Made by a program: the position numbers and the translations under genes
NCBI GenBank assembly: GCA_023101885.1
Contig: JALPQD010000005.1
Coordinates: 6,564,584 to 6,628,583, forward strand
Reading direction: 5' to 3'
Source of the DNA: Typhlomys cinereus
Taxonomy: Eukaryota; Chordata; Mammalia; Rodentia; Platacanthomyidae
Length of the DNA stretch: 64,000 nucleotides
Notes under the pieces: model-generated
What the model was told of the DNA's origin: nothing
Seen by the model: only the letters and a program-made list of their open reading frames with translations
The model's database searches: none
In this document: one piece after another, positions 46,956 through 56,268 of the stretch
Layout: every line of letters begins with the position of its first letter
How positions within the stretch are numbered: the first letter of the stretch is position 1

Positions 46956-47599
46956 CACAGAGTGTAAAACCTCAGCACAATCTAGACATCTAGACTCATG
47001 GTGTATTTCTTTTAAAAATCTTTCTGAAATAATTTCCTAAGGTAACAGTGCTCCAGATTAATCAGAAAGTTGTAACTCTGTGTGACACAAAATGCAAGTG
47101 GTTCCCCCGGGGTGAGTCATTTCTTGAGACAGGCCACTGCAAGGCACTAACTTCTAACCTTCCTGGTTCAATGCACAGAGTTAAGTAGTAACCGCAGGGG
47201 ATATAATGTCTTTCATGGTCATATATGTTTCTGCAACTACTTGGAGATTCTACTAATTGCTTTGCAAAGGTGGTAGAAAAATGACATCACTTCATGAAAG
47301 TGGAGCTCAGTTTGGAAGTAATGGTGACATATTTATGCAAAAATTCAAAATCATGCCATGTAAACATCTGCTAATAAGGGTATTTTACCCCAATATCTTG
47401 ACTCTCTTAAATAGTGCACTCATATACTTCTCGATAATACTTGATTAACTCTGATTACTTCCTATGGAAAGATGTGGTTGCTGTGAAAGAGTAATTCTGT
47501 CCTAACAGCTAGGTCAGTAATTACATGGAACCAAGTATGTAATGAGCCCCTAGAAAATTCTCGAAAATCTTTGAAAATGATTTATTTTTAATCTCCATA
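46954..47599. other. Unique DNA
   Basis: No supported feature. Confidence 0.4.
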
Positions 47600-47921
47600 T
47601 GTCACAATTATATATAGGTGTCAACTTGGCAACTGAAGGCTCTGAGCACAGTTATGAAGAATTAGTAATTGAGTTAAGATCGCAGCAAGTCTGCAAGAAA
47701 TTGTCTAATTGATGGGGAAGACCCAACCCATGGTGGACAGGGCTAGTCCCTGGGCAGGTGAATAAGAAAGACAGAACTAGTTAAGGAAATTGGCATCCTT
47801 TGGCATACTTGGCCAAACTTGCTGGTCTGGCAAGTAAGGATTCTCAGTTTTCAGCAGTCCTGTGGATATATAAATATGTAAATATATAATATATGAAAAA
47901 ATGATGTGATCAGTTCCTGAT
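47600..47921 (+). mobile_element. 5' LTR (type A) of a MaLR-like element, left part
   Basis: From tgtcacaattatatataggt through tgatgtgatcagttcctgat, where a second LTR is inserted. Its right part resumes at 48347. It is followed by internal sequence, so this is the 5' LTR of an element and not a solo LTR. Confidence 0.75.
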
Positions 47922-48346
47922 TATCATAGGTAGGCATAGGTGTCAACTTGATAGTGGAGAGTTTGAGCTCTGGGCATATTTGTAGAGAATTAGTAGTTGA
48001 GTTAAGCCCAGAGCAAACCCACAGGAGATTGTCTAGCTGATGGGGAAGGTCCAGCCCATGGTGGGTGGAACTAGACCCTAGAATAAAATACAGAGAGCTG
48101 GTTGAGAAAGTTGACATCCTTGTGTACACTTGGTCAGATATGCTAGTCTGGCAAATAAAGATTGTCCCTCTCTCAGCCATTATGTAGTGATGGTGTGGCC
48201 AGTTCCTTTGATCCTGGTGTTGGTGCGTGCTCTCCCATCAAGCTGGGCTACAGAGTATAACTGGACTATCATAAGAAAATAAACCTCTTGTTCCCTTAAG
48301 CCATCTGATGGTGGTTTACCAGCAACCATGCAGACCAACTGCAATA
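47922..48346 (+). mobile_element. Type A LTR nested in the 5' LTR
   Basis: About 425 bp (tatcataggtaggcataggt ... accaactgcaata) with near-identical 5-bp flanks ctgat / ctggt. It is inserted in the same orientation at the cagttcct position of its host LTR. Terminal TG is now TA and CA is TA, consistent with decay. Confidence 0.75.
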
Positions 48347-48484
48347 CTGGTATTGGTGTAGGCTTTCCTGCCAGGTTGCACAAAAAATTGTAACCAGGCA
48401 TTCGGAAGCCAAAAATGAAACCCCTTTATCCCTTAAGTTGTTTGGTTGTAGATTTATCAGCACCAATGCAGGCTAACTGCAACA
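48347..48484 (+). mobile_element. 5' LTR of the MaLR-like element, right part
   Basis: ctggtattggtgtaggcttt to gcaggctaactgcaaca completes the LTR begun at 47600. Confidence 0.75.
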
Positions 48485-49711
48485 GAATTTGATGCCAGAA
48501 AAGAGGGGCTTTGCTAATAAGTCTATGTGGACTTTGTGGATTCTGAATTTCTTTTTGAGGACTATGGAAGTGCTTGAGACTGTGTGCTATAAAAGCTATT
48601 GAGCTTAGTGGATCATTTAGAAAATAGAAACACTGAGAAAGTTATAGATTGTTTAGACTCAGATTGTGAGGAAGGGACAAAGACTTTGACAAAGTTGAAG
48701 TTAAAGATGATGAGCTGGTTTGCTTGGTAGAGGAGAACTGTGTGGCAGCGTTGACGCTTTGGATGCGAAAAGCAGAACGGCTGTGGTTAATGAAGAAATG
48801 AATGTTACTAAATAAAAATCCAGTGATTTGCATTGGGATGGTAGGAGAAAGGGATGCTACCCATGGAGATTTCATTCTGCAAAACCTCAGATATGTTCAG
48901 GGATGAAAGACCAAGCAGAAGCAGTTTCTTGCCCTTCAAATGTTTTGGCTGTAGAGAAAAGGGCTTTTCCAGGGTCAGCATGCAGAAGTTGGTGCAGTGG
49001 TGATAGGAAAGGCCAGGCTCTATCTCCACCTCGCTGCAGAACTTATCACTGTTGTTGAGGAATTACTGGTTTTGCTGCAAGATTGAGGAGCTCGTAGAGG
49101 GTGACCGAAGCTTCACCAAGTGACGGAGTTGGAGTTCCTGAAAGGAAGGCGGAGCTTAGAGCTGCAGAGGTAAACTCAGAATGTTGTTGAATGCCAGCAC
49201 CGTGGGGTACGCGCTGAGGATGGTTGCAAGAGCCCATTCGACCTGGTTCAGGGAAAAAGCTGCTTGTGGAACTTTGAGCTGAAAACAGGCAGTTTCTTTT
49301 GCCAGTATCTTTGAGCAACAGAAGATGGACATTGAATTACAGAATGTAATATTTTCTCAGACTTTGGTCTTTTCATTTTAATTGATATGTTCTTATTGTG
49401 TCATAATACTTCCATTTTAATGTTTTATCTGTGCTGAAGTATTTAACTTGATTTGATTTGACAGAGCCCTTATGGTTAAGAGATTTCAGACTTTTCCAAA
49501 AAAGACTTTAAGCTTTCAAAGTGTTGGGACTGAATTTTAATGACTGACGGTTTAATATTGGCCATCCGGAAAGTTTTATCTTGGATTTTAAGAATTAATA
49601 AATGTAATATTTTTCATATTCTAAGATAAATGCAACACCCATAAGGACAGAGATTGAAAGGTTACAGTTTAAAAGTAATGTGTTGTTGTGTCAAATTGAC
49701 ATCAAATGGAG
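48485..49711 (+). mobile_element. MaLR-like non-coding internal region
   Basis: Starts with tgatgccagaaaagagggg, a diverged ERV-L/MaLR-type (tRNA-Leu) primer-binding site, and runs 1.2 kb without a usable frame to gtcaaattgacatcaaatgg ag, a degraded polypurine-tract region. Short frames (60-90 codons) on either strand are incidental. MaLRs are non-autonomous and were mobilised by ERV-L enzymes. Confidence 0.65.
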
Positions 49712-49790
49712 TCTCATAGTTAGATACTAGTGTCTTAGATGCTGAAGGCTCTAAGCTCTGGGCACAGTTTCAGTAGTTGAGTGTGACATA
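49712..49790 (+). mobile_element. 3' LTR remnant of the MaLR-like element
   Basis: tctcatagttagatactagt gtc and aaggctctaagctctgggca match the type A LTR start; the rest is lost or unrecognisable. Confidence 0.6.
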
Positions 49791-49889
49791 TTCTAAGTTA
49801 AGACTTTATAGAGATGTGTTTTGAAGTCTTTAGTTTTCCTTGTTTTACTTCTTTTTACTAAGTAGGAAGTGTTGGAGATTCGTTCACAT

Positions 49890-50344
49890 TGTATCTGAGT
49901 AGCTCTTTTTTTTTGTTACTGAGCATAGCCTTATTATATGAGGATATCACAATTGGTTTGTTCCTTTGGGTGTTAATAGACATTTGGGTGGCTTCCAGCT
50001 TTTGGTTCTTCAGAATAAACCTTCTGCAAACAAATCTGGTGTAATTTTTCCCCATACACATCTGTTGTCAGATACAAGTACTTTGAATATTTTTCCCACA
50101 CTGCACCTGCGCTCCTCCCTGAACCAGGTCTTATGAAGTGCAGAAGTTTTACATGGTGATGAAATCCAGTTTTTAATTTCCTTTTATGATCAGCACTTTT
50201 TGAATGCTATCTTTAGGAGACTTTCACTTCTGTTGGGTACACATGCATTTTGTTTGCTCCGGAGACTAAAGAGTTGCAGCTTTTGTCTATAAGCCTATTG
50301 TTTATTGCAAGTTAATTTTTAATTTTTTACTCATGTAATCAGTG
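49890..50344 (-). mobile_element. Old L1, antisense, block 1 of a split copy
   Basis: agacatttgggtggcttcca, gaatatttttcccacactg, aagttttacatggtgatgaa atccag and caagttaatttttaattttt follow the reverse complement of an old L1 ORF2 3' half in order. The copy continues at 50579, 51457, 51850 and 53387. Confidence 0.7.
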
Positions 50345-50578
50345 TGATATATTTATTCATTTATTTGTAATGTATTTAAGATGGATGTGAGAGAGAGAGA
50401 TAGACAAAGAGAGAGAGAGAAAGCATATGCATGTATAATATGCACATGTGTCAAGGTTGGAGAGTAACTTTTGGAAGTAGGTTTCCTCCTTTCACCATAC
50501 AGACTTTGTAGTATGGAAATCAGGTCACCAAGTTTGAAAGCAAGTACTTTATCTGCTTAGATATCTTGTCAGCTCCTG
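50345..50578 (-). mobile_element. B3-like SINE, antisense, in L1
   Basis: AG-rich start, caaggttggagagtaacttt tggaag, gaaatcaggtcaccaagttt and atcttgtcagctcc form the reversed B3 layout. Confidence 0.65.
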
Positions 50579-50652
50579 CAACATATTGAAGAAATTATCT
50601 TTAGCCCATTGAATTATTGCAAAACAATAGCAAAAAAAACCCATACATTTTT
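50579..50652 (-). mobile_element. Old L1, antisense, block 2
   Basis: acatattgaagaaattatct ttagcccattgaattattg continues the L1. It ends in the target duplication of the next insertion (aaaacccatacattttt, 50636-50652). Confidence 0.6.
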
Positions 50653-51439
50653 TTTATTAAAAATTTAATTATACATTTTAAAATTTTTTACCAGTTCCCT
50701 CCCTCCCCCCTCCTCCCCCTCCCCTTCCCCCAGTGCTTCCCCCCCAATTCCCAGAGAGTCCTTTATTGTGTACGCCTAACTCTCCTCTGGGTCCTCCTCT
50801 CCGATGACATATAAGGATCCAGTGGCATTTCCATAAGCCCTTTCTCTTGTTCCCCTTAAGCATAAGATCACTACTATGGCTGTCAATCCCTTGCTTCCAG
50901 GGGTCTCGGTGCCCTTAACAGATGCTAGACTTTATGAGGGCAACAGTGCGCTAGACATTGCGCAGGGCATGCAAAGTCCCATTATGATTGCTTTGGCCCC
51001 AACTATTGTTGAGAATCTTGCAAATCGTTGCTCCTCCCATCCTTTTGCTCTTACAATCTTACCGCCCCCTCTTCCGCAAATGTCCCTGAGCTCCAGGATG
51101 GGGAGAGATTAGGCTGTCCTAGTTCTATGTGATTGATATAGAGTCTCTGAAGTTCTGGATTGTGGTTTGTTGATTTTTCTTTTGCAGTTTTGCTGCTCCT
51201 GCAATTCCCTTCACTCCATTCTGCTGGGCACTGTATGTCACCCCCTGGCCAGAGACAAAAAGCTGTTAAACTGGAGTCTTGTTGTAATAGCACATTCAAG
51301 GGTAGATGTAATAAGAGTAGGAAACCTCACTGAGGGAGGGGTCCATCACCCATTTGCAAAATGATTACTTTTTATCTGCTAGACTATATGCCCTCCCCTT
51401 CTGGTGAGATCAGGAAAGAACGTCTGTGAACTTAACCAG
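50653..51439 (-). mobile_element. G-rich poly(A) retroposon, copy 2, antisense
   Basis: Reversed poly(A), a polypyrimidine tract (50695-50752; G-rich on the element strand), then homology throughout to copy 1. A perfect 17-bp duplication (aaaacccatacattttt) lies at 50636-50652 and 51440-51456. 787 bp. A 78-codon frame at 50876-51112, antisense to the element, is shared with copy 1. Confidence 0.8.
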
Positions 51440-51456
51440 AAAACCCATACATTTTT

Positions 51457-51517
51457 AACATAATTTTTTGGATTATTTTGTACTGTTTTATTGTTTTCAA
51501 TTGATTGAAAAAAATCA
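51457..51517 (-). mobile_element. Old L1, antisense, block 3
   Basis: ggattattttgtactgtttt attgttttcaattgattg continues the L1 until the next SINE. Confidence 0.5.
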
Positions 51518-51800
51518 GGGCTGAAGAGATGGTTCAGGGGTTAAGACTCTGCCTCATAAACAGAAGGACTTGTGTTTAGATCCCAGGTCTCATGTAAAAA
51601 CGCTAGGCAGAAATGGCTGTGGTCTGCCTTTCAAGTAGGTGGATAGAACCTGGCAATCACAGAACAAAGCAAAAAAAGATGTAGAGCAATCTAGGACAAT
51701 TCCAGAAGTCATCCTTGGTCCTCAACAGGGACATATAGTGCCCTCTAATATGCATGCACACACACACACACACACATACACACACACACACACACAAATC
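51518..51800 (+). mobile_element. Older relative of family Z SINE, in L1
   Basis: Head agggctgaagagatggttca ggggttaagactctgcc, B box gtttagatccc, a body aligned to family Z (aaaacgctaggcagaaatgg, ggatagaacctggcaatcac), then (CA)n. The CpGs of family Z are decayed here. Flanks share aaatca. Confidence 0.7.
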
Positions 51801-51849
51801 AATGAGGTATGAGATAAAATATGATCATGGATGAGATGTCCTTATCCAT

Positions 51850-52268
51850 AAACGGGAATGGACAATGTCCTACTTTTTAGTGGTAAAATTTGAAATTGTC
51901 CAGAGTTTAAATTTTTTCTTTATAAAAGTTGTCTAAGCTGTTATTTCCTTTTACTACATACACTTCAGAGTCAACTTTTAAAAACTTAAAAACTTATCTG
52001 AAATTGTTGAATCATTTTGTGTTGATCAGTGTAAATACAATTAACTATAATATTTAGTCTTTTTATCTATAAATATAGAGTATGTCTACATTTATCTAGA
52101 TTGTCTGTTAAATTAATTATAACGTTTGGACTTCCAATCCATAAACATGGTCTATCTCTCTACTACTCAGTGTTCTGCTATTTTCTTGGAAATTTGTGAC
52201 TTTGTACATCTTTTATAAACTTTATTCTAAATAATTTTATATATTCTAGTGCTTATAAAAATAGAATC
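51850..52268 (-). mobile_element. Old L1, antisense, block 4
   Basis: tggtaaaatttgaaattgtc, ctaagctgttatttcctttt, tggacttccaatccataaac atgg and aatttgtgactttgtacatc follow the L1 order. It ends with the duplication aaaaatagaatc (52257-52268). Confidence 0.65.
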
Positions 52269-53386
52269 TCTACTCCCTAATAGGTGGATCCTAGTGCCAA
52301 ACCCACTTAATGACATATTCAAAGGTAAATCTCTGTAATACCTATTGTACTCGCAAAGATTATAAACAGGAGAGAAGGGGAAGGAAGGTACCTCCAGAAA
52401 AAAAGGAGAGAGGGGTTCATGCTTCAGTAGAGAAAATAGGTCACTATCAAGTATTGCATGTAAGTAGCGAGATGTCTGGTGAAGCTCACTGTTACTTCCC
52501 TTCCTGGTCACCTGTGACTGACTGATGAGGTTTGATCTCACCAATCAAGGAGGGTATAGAGACAAGCAGATAGATGGTAACTATCCTGCAAATGGGAGAC
52601 TGACCCCCCCTTACTGCTGTGTCCTACTTCTATTCCATCTACCTTTGAGTTTCCTCTTATATTAAGACCTTCATTTAAACAGTCTTTTATCTTTGGTTAG
52701 GAGGTGACTTTCGATACTAGTCAGGATGGAGTCAAGGGTGGTGAAGAAAAAGCAAAACTGAAAAAAACAACAAACCATAATTCAGAACACCAAAGACCCT
52801 ACATTAATCACTTGGCACCAGGCCAACCAAATTTCTCCCCATCCTAAAGCTCAAGGGAGTGGCAAGATGGGGAGGACCAATGATATGCAAAATACTCCAC
52901 ACAGTTAGGGATACAGTAGCCATAATCAGACTTGTATGACCTACACAATGACTGACATGTCAACAACCCTCCAAAGTCTAGCATAGATCACAGGGAAAAG
53001 GCACCAGGCAGTAGGATCCTTAGAGGCGAGGGATTAACAGACATAATAGAATTTCCATGTTAACAGGGAGCCCAAGAAGGGGCTCTAGTCTATACCACTG
53101 AGTCCTGAACCCTTACTAGGATGGAGGACTCAGAGGGAGGTTTGGCATTCACACCAAAAGGATGCTCCAGGGGATGGGAGGGGGGAAGAGGGAGGCACTG
53201 GGCAAAGGGGAGGGGGAGTAAAAGGAAGAGGAAAAGGCAGTGAGAGTACAAGGAGGGACTGGGGAGGGGAGGAGGGAGAGAAAAGGACAGGGGTAGCTAT
53301 TGAGCTTGTATGATTGGGAAAAAAAATAAAATATGGGAGAAAAAAGTTTCACCATACTTTTTAGAAAATAAAGTATTTGTGATTAA
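52269..53386 (+). mobile_element. G-rich poly(A) retroposon, copy 3, longest, with possible 3' transduction
   Basis: 1.1 kb, homologous to copies 1 and 2 from about 52528. The first 260 bp are additional 5' sequence not present in the others. Its G-rich tract is at 53168-53285. After a first A-rich end (53320-53346) comes about 38 bp of other sequence with AATAAA (53367-53372), then a second A-run. A perfect 12-bp duplication, aaaaatagaatc, lies at 52257-52268 and 53387-53398; the site fits the L1 endonuclease TTTT/A preference. Confidence 0.8.
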
Positions 53387-53560
53387 AAAAATAGAATCGC
53401 CTTAAATTTCCCTTTTAAAATAATTTATTGTTGATATATGCAAATTTATTTGACTTTGTATATTAGTCTTGTATCTTATGAACATAATTGAAAGCTTGAT
53501 TATAAAAATTCCTTTTACTTTTTTAGATATGAGTGTTGTAGCTAGATTTTTTAAGACTAT
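53387..53560 (-). mobile_element. Old L1, antisense, block 5
   Basis: ccttaaatttcccttttaaa ataatttattg, gtatattagtcttgtatctt atgaac continue the L1 after the insertion. The end is not fixed. Confidence 0.55.
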
Positions 53561-54299
53561 TAGGAAATAAAGGTTTTTCAGGTGCTAAAATATTGATTAT
53601 GCAAGTATAAAAATGAACCAATAAGCCCTAACTATTGAAAGTTGTGTCATGAATATAAGACCAAATTTATACCTATTTAAATGTAGACTAGATTATCTAT
53701 TAAAACTATAGCATGATGCATAGAAATAACAATTTTTTTCTAGCAATCACATTTAAAAAATAATAGAAATAGACATGATAACTACGTTCTATTTAACTCA
53801 ACAGAATCCCAAAATTGATCTTTTTAACATATAATCAAGGTAAAAATCAATGATATAGCTTACAGACTTACTCTTGGATGCTTGATCTATTGAAATCAAC
53901 AGTGCATTGCAACATGGATTGGTCATTTCAAATACTCGGTATACTAGCGGCCAGAGGTTTCACAGTTTATAGAACAGATCTAGCGCAGTGAACAGTACGT
54001 AATGGTATAATTGGTTGCTAAACCATTCTATTTGTGTTCTTTCTATAAGGGCTACAATTCTAACAATGGTTTTGAAATGCCAAAGACAAATACACCAGAG
54101 TAGAAAAGCATCCTTGTGGGAAAGGAAGCCAGGAAGAGCGGGCAGAGGAGACAAGAAGTAACAGGGAAATGACGGTGATAAAGTGCATCATATACACGTG
54201 GAAATTATACATTATTTCACACAAAGAGTGCGTAACAATAAAAATGATGTAAAACTTGTAGAATACTTGTATGTGAAATCTTACTCGATTTGTATTGCA
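53561..54299. other. AT-rich DNA
   Basis: No supported feature; the first part may still be decayed L1. Confidence 0.35.
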
Positions 54300-54525
54300 A
54301 TACTATTTCAAGAATGCCATCATGGGGACTATGTCCAAGCCAAGCCCTAAGCCTAGACTGATTGATTTCCAGTCATGTGGCTATTACTTAAGATGTGATC
54401 TTTGGCAAGTACATTATTTTCTATTTGCTTTAGTTGCTTCATCTGTAAAATGGGAACAAGCATGTATCCGTCACATCAAAAAGTGGAGAGTTATGAGTCA
54501 CATAAGTAAAACTTTGATAAAGTAA
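54300..54525 (+). mobile_element. MIR
   Basis: gatctttggcaagtacatta, ttgcttcatctgtaaaatgg gaac and an agtcacataagtaaaa end follow the MIR consensus in order. Confidence 0.75.
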
Positions 54526-54599
54526 GTGAGGTCAGACAGTTCTCATGAAAGTCCAAGGAAAAGTAATTAAAAGGAATAGTTTGCTAGATATCTGAGCAT

Positions 54600-54642
54600 T
54601 TGTGTGTGTGTGTGTGTGTGCATGTGTGTGTGTGTGTGTGTT
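54600..54642. repeat. (GT)n microsatellite
   Basis: Near-pure GT with one CA-type break. Confidence 0.95.
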
Positions 54643-55911
54643 CAAAAGCACCTTGTCTAAGACTTGGTTGAAAAATAAATCCCAAAATAGTCTATTAATT
54701 TATGTTCTCCTTGATTGGTCTTTTATTTCAACTGAACCGCTGAGTCAAGTTGATAAATTAAAATAAATAATTAGAGCATGACACTTAGGAAGCAAACACA
54801 CAAGCAAAGTGTGGATCTAAACCAGAGGCAGCTGCTTGGTCCTGCCAGCCAGGAGAGGCCCTGTCTGGGGACTTCTCAGTCATTGTGAATTTGGAGCAAG
54901 ATGGACTTTTTGGACATTTTTCTGCAGATCCATTTGATCTCTTTTCTATTTCTGGTCCCAGGCTGCTGGTAACCTCTGCCGGCTCTGTGTTGACATCTGG
55001 CAGCTCTCTGGCTCAGTAACTTAAGTCAAATTACCTTTTTCTCTTTGTTTTAACACCAATTCCTTTCTCTCTTCTTCCCAGGGAGCCAGAGAGAGGACAG
55101 AAGGAAGTCACGAAACCCCTCTGAGACAAAGTCTCAGAGAGTTGAAAGAATCTATTTTAGACTCGCTTTAAAACCCATTCATTTTGATGAATATAATCTA
55201 GCGCGTGTCTGGAGCCGGCCCAGTACATTTGTGAAGACTCTCGGCTCCATCTCAATCCTCTCAGAGAGACAATAATTCTGCCCTTCGGCAGCATAATGAG
55301 ATTTATTCGCGCAATGTCCACGGGTATATCTATAGAATGTGCTTGTGGGAAAGAAGGGTTATTCGAGTGTGATCATCCGGCTTCTCTGCTTTCAGTAAAT
55401 GTTTGCTATTTGAGATATTTCTCTATGTATGTGTCTCTTAGCGTTTCTTTGCTTTGTGATGTGTTCTCCTCTTGGGAGGCTGGCAGCGTAAGTGGTTGAC
55501 AAAAAAAGCTAATAAATCCGAGGTTAATAGGGCTCTAGACAGCAGAATACATAGTGGAAGGAGAAGCTTGCTGGCTGCAGAGCCTTGTGCAAGAAGGAAC
55601 TGTCAACACAAAAGCTGATGATTGCAAAGGGAAAGGCGGAGCTCAGAAGCATTCAAGATCGGGGTTCAGTTTGCAAGTAGTAGCACCTCACAGAAGCACA
55701 GGCCTCTCCCCGGAGACTTGAGGCCTAAGAGAAAGGAGCCACAGCGAGGTGAGACGCTCTGTGGGATTCCAGTCTAGCTTGGATGTACTGGTAATTCACT
55801 GACTTGGAATATCTTGAGGGGGTAAAATACACAGGAACAGAGAGTGTTCGGACTCATACATGATGCAATGGAAACGTTCTTACAAAGAAGTAGCTTGCAT
55901 GGTGGAAGTTC

Positions 55912-55912
<1 letters not shown>
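54643..55912. other. Unique DNA; candidate conserved non-coding element 55120-55560
   Basis: 55120-55500 retains many CpGs in AT-rich, repeat-free sequence (tagcgcgtgtctggagccgg, gcccttcggcagc, ttattcgcgcaatgtcc). Outside young repeats CpGs usually decay, so constraint or germline hypomethylation is possible. No exon can be supported: a 67-codon frame (55296-55499) has no known motif. Confidence 0.4.
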
Positions 55913-55960
<48 letters not shown>

Positions 55961-56268
55961 CATGCACACAGAAGTTAGAGGAAGAAGTCAGGTATCCTGT
56001 TTCTTTCTCTCTGCCTTATTCTCTTGAAGCAGGATTTCTCCCTGAGCTTGGTCTTGGCAAACCGCTGTGATTCTTCTTGTCCCCACCCTTCATTGTGTCA
56101 TATCCATGGCATATGCAGTCACACCTGACCTTCCCACACACACACATACTTTCTTCTTCCTCTTCCTTCTTTTCCTTCATTTTGGTGCTGGGAATTTGAA
56201 CTCAGGTCCTCATATTTGCCCAGCCAGCACTCCCTACCCTCTGACCCATCTCTTCAGCATTTTTCTCA
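55913..56268 (-). mobile_element. B4-like SINE, antisense, with (GT)n
   Basis: (GT)n at 55913-55958, reversed body (ttctcttgaagcaggatttc tcc) and reversed head (tttggtgctgggaatttgaa ... gacccatctcttcagc). Confidence 0.65.

Noticed and set aside
47600..48484. Tandem duplication of a unique sequence
   Set aside because: The inner copy is a complete LTR with near-identical 5-bp flanks inside a larger LTR of the same family; insertion explains it better.
48485..49711. Possible decayed gene between LTRs
   Set aside because: No frame or motif; its position between a primer-binding-site-like start and a 3' LTR fits MaLR internal DNA.
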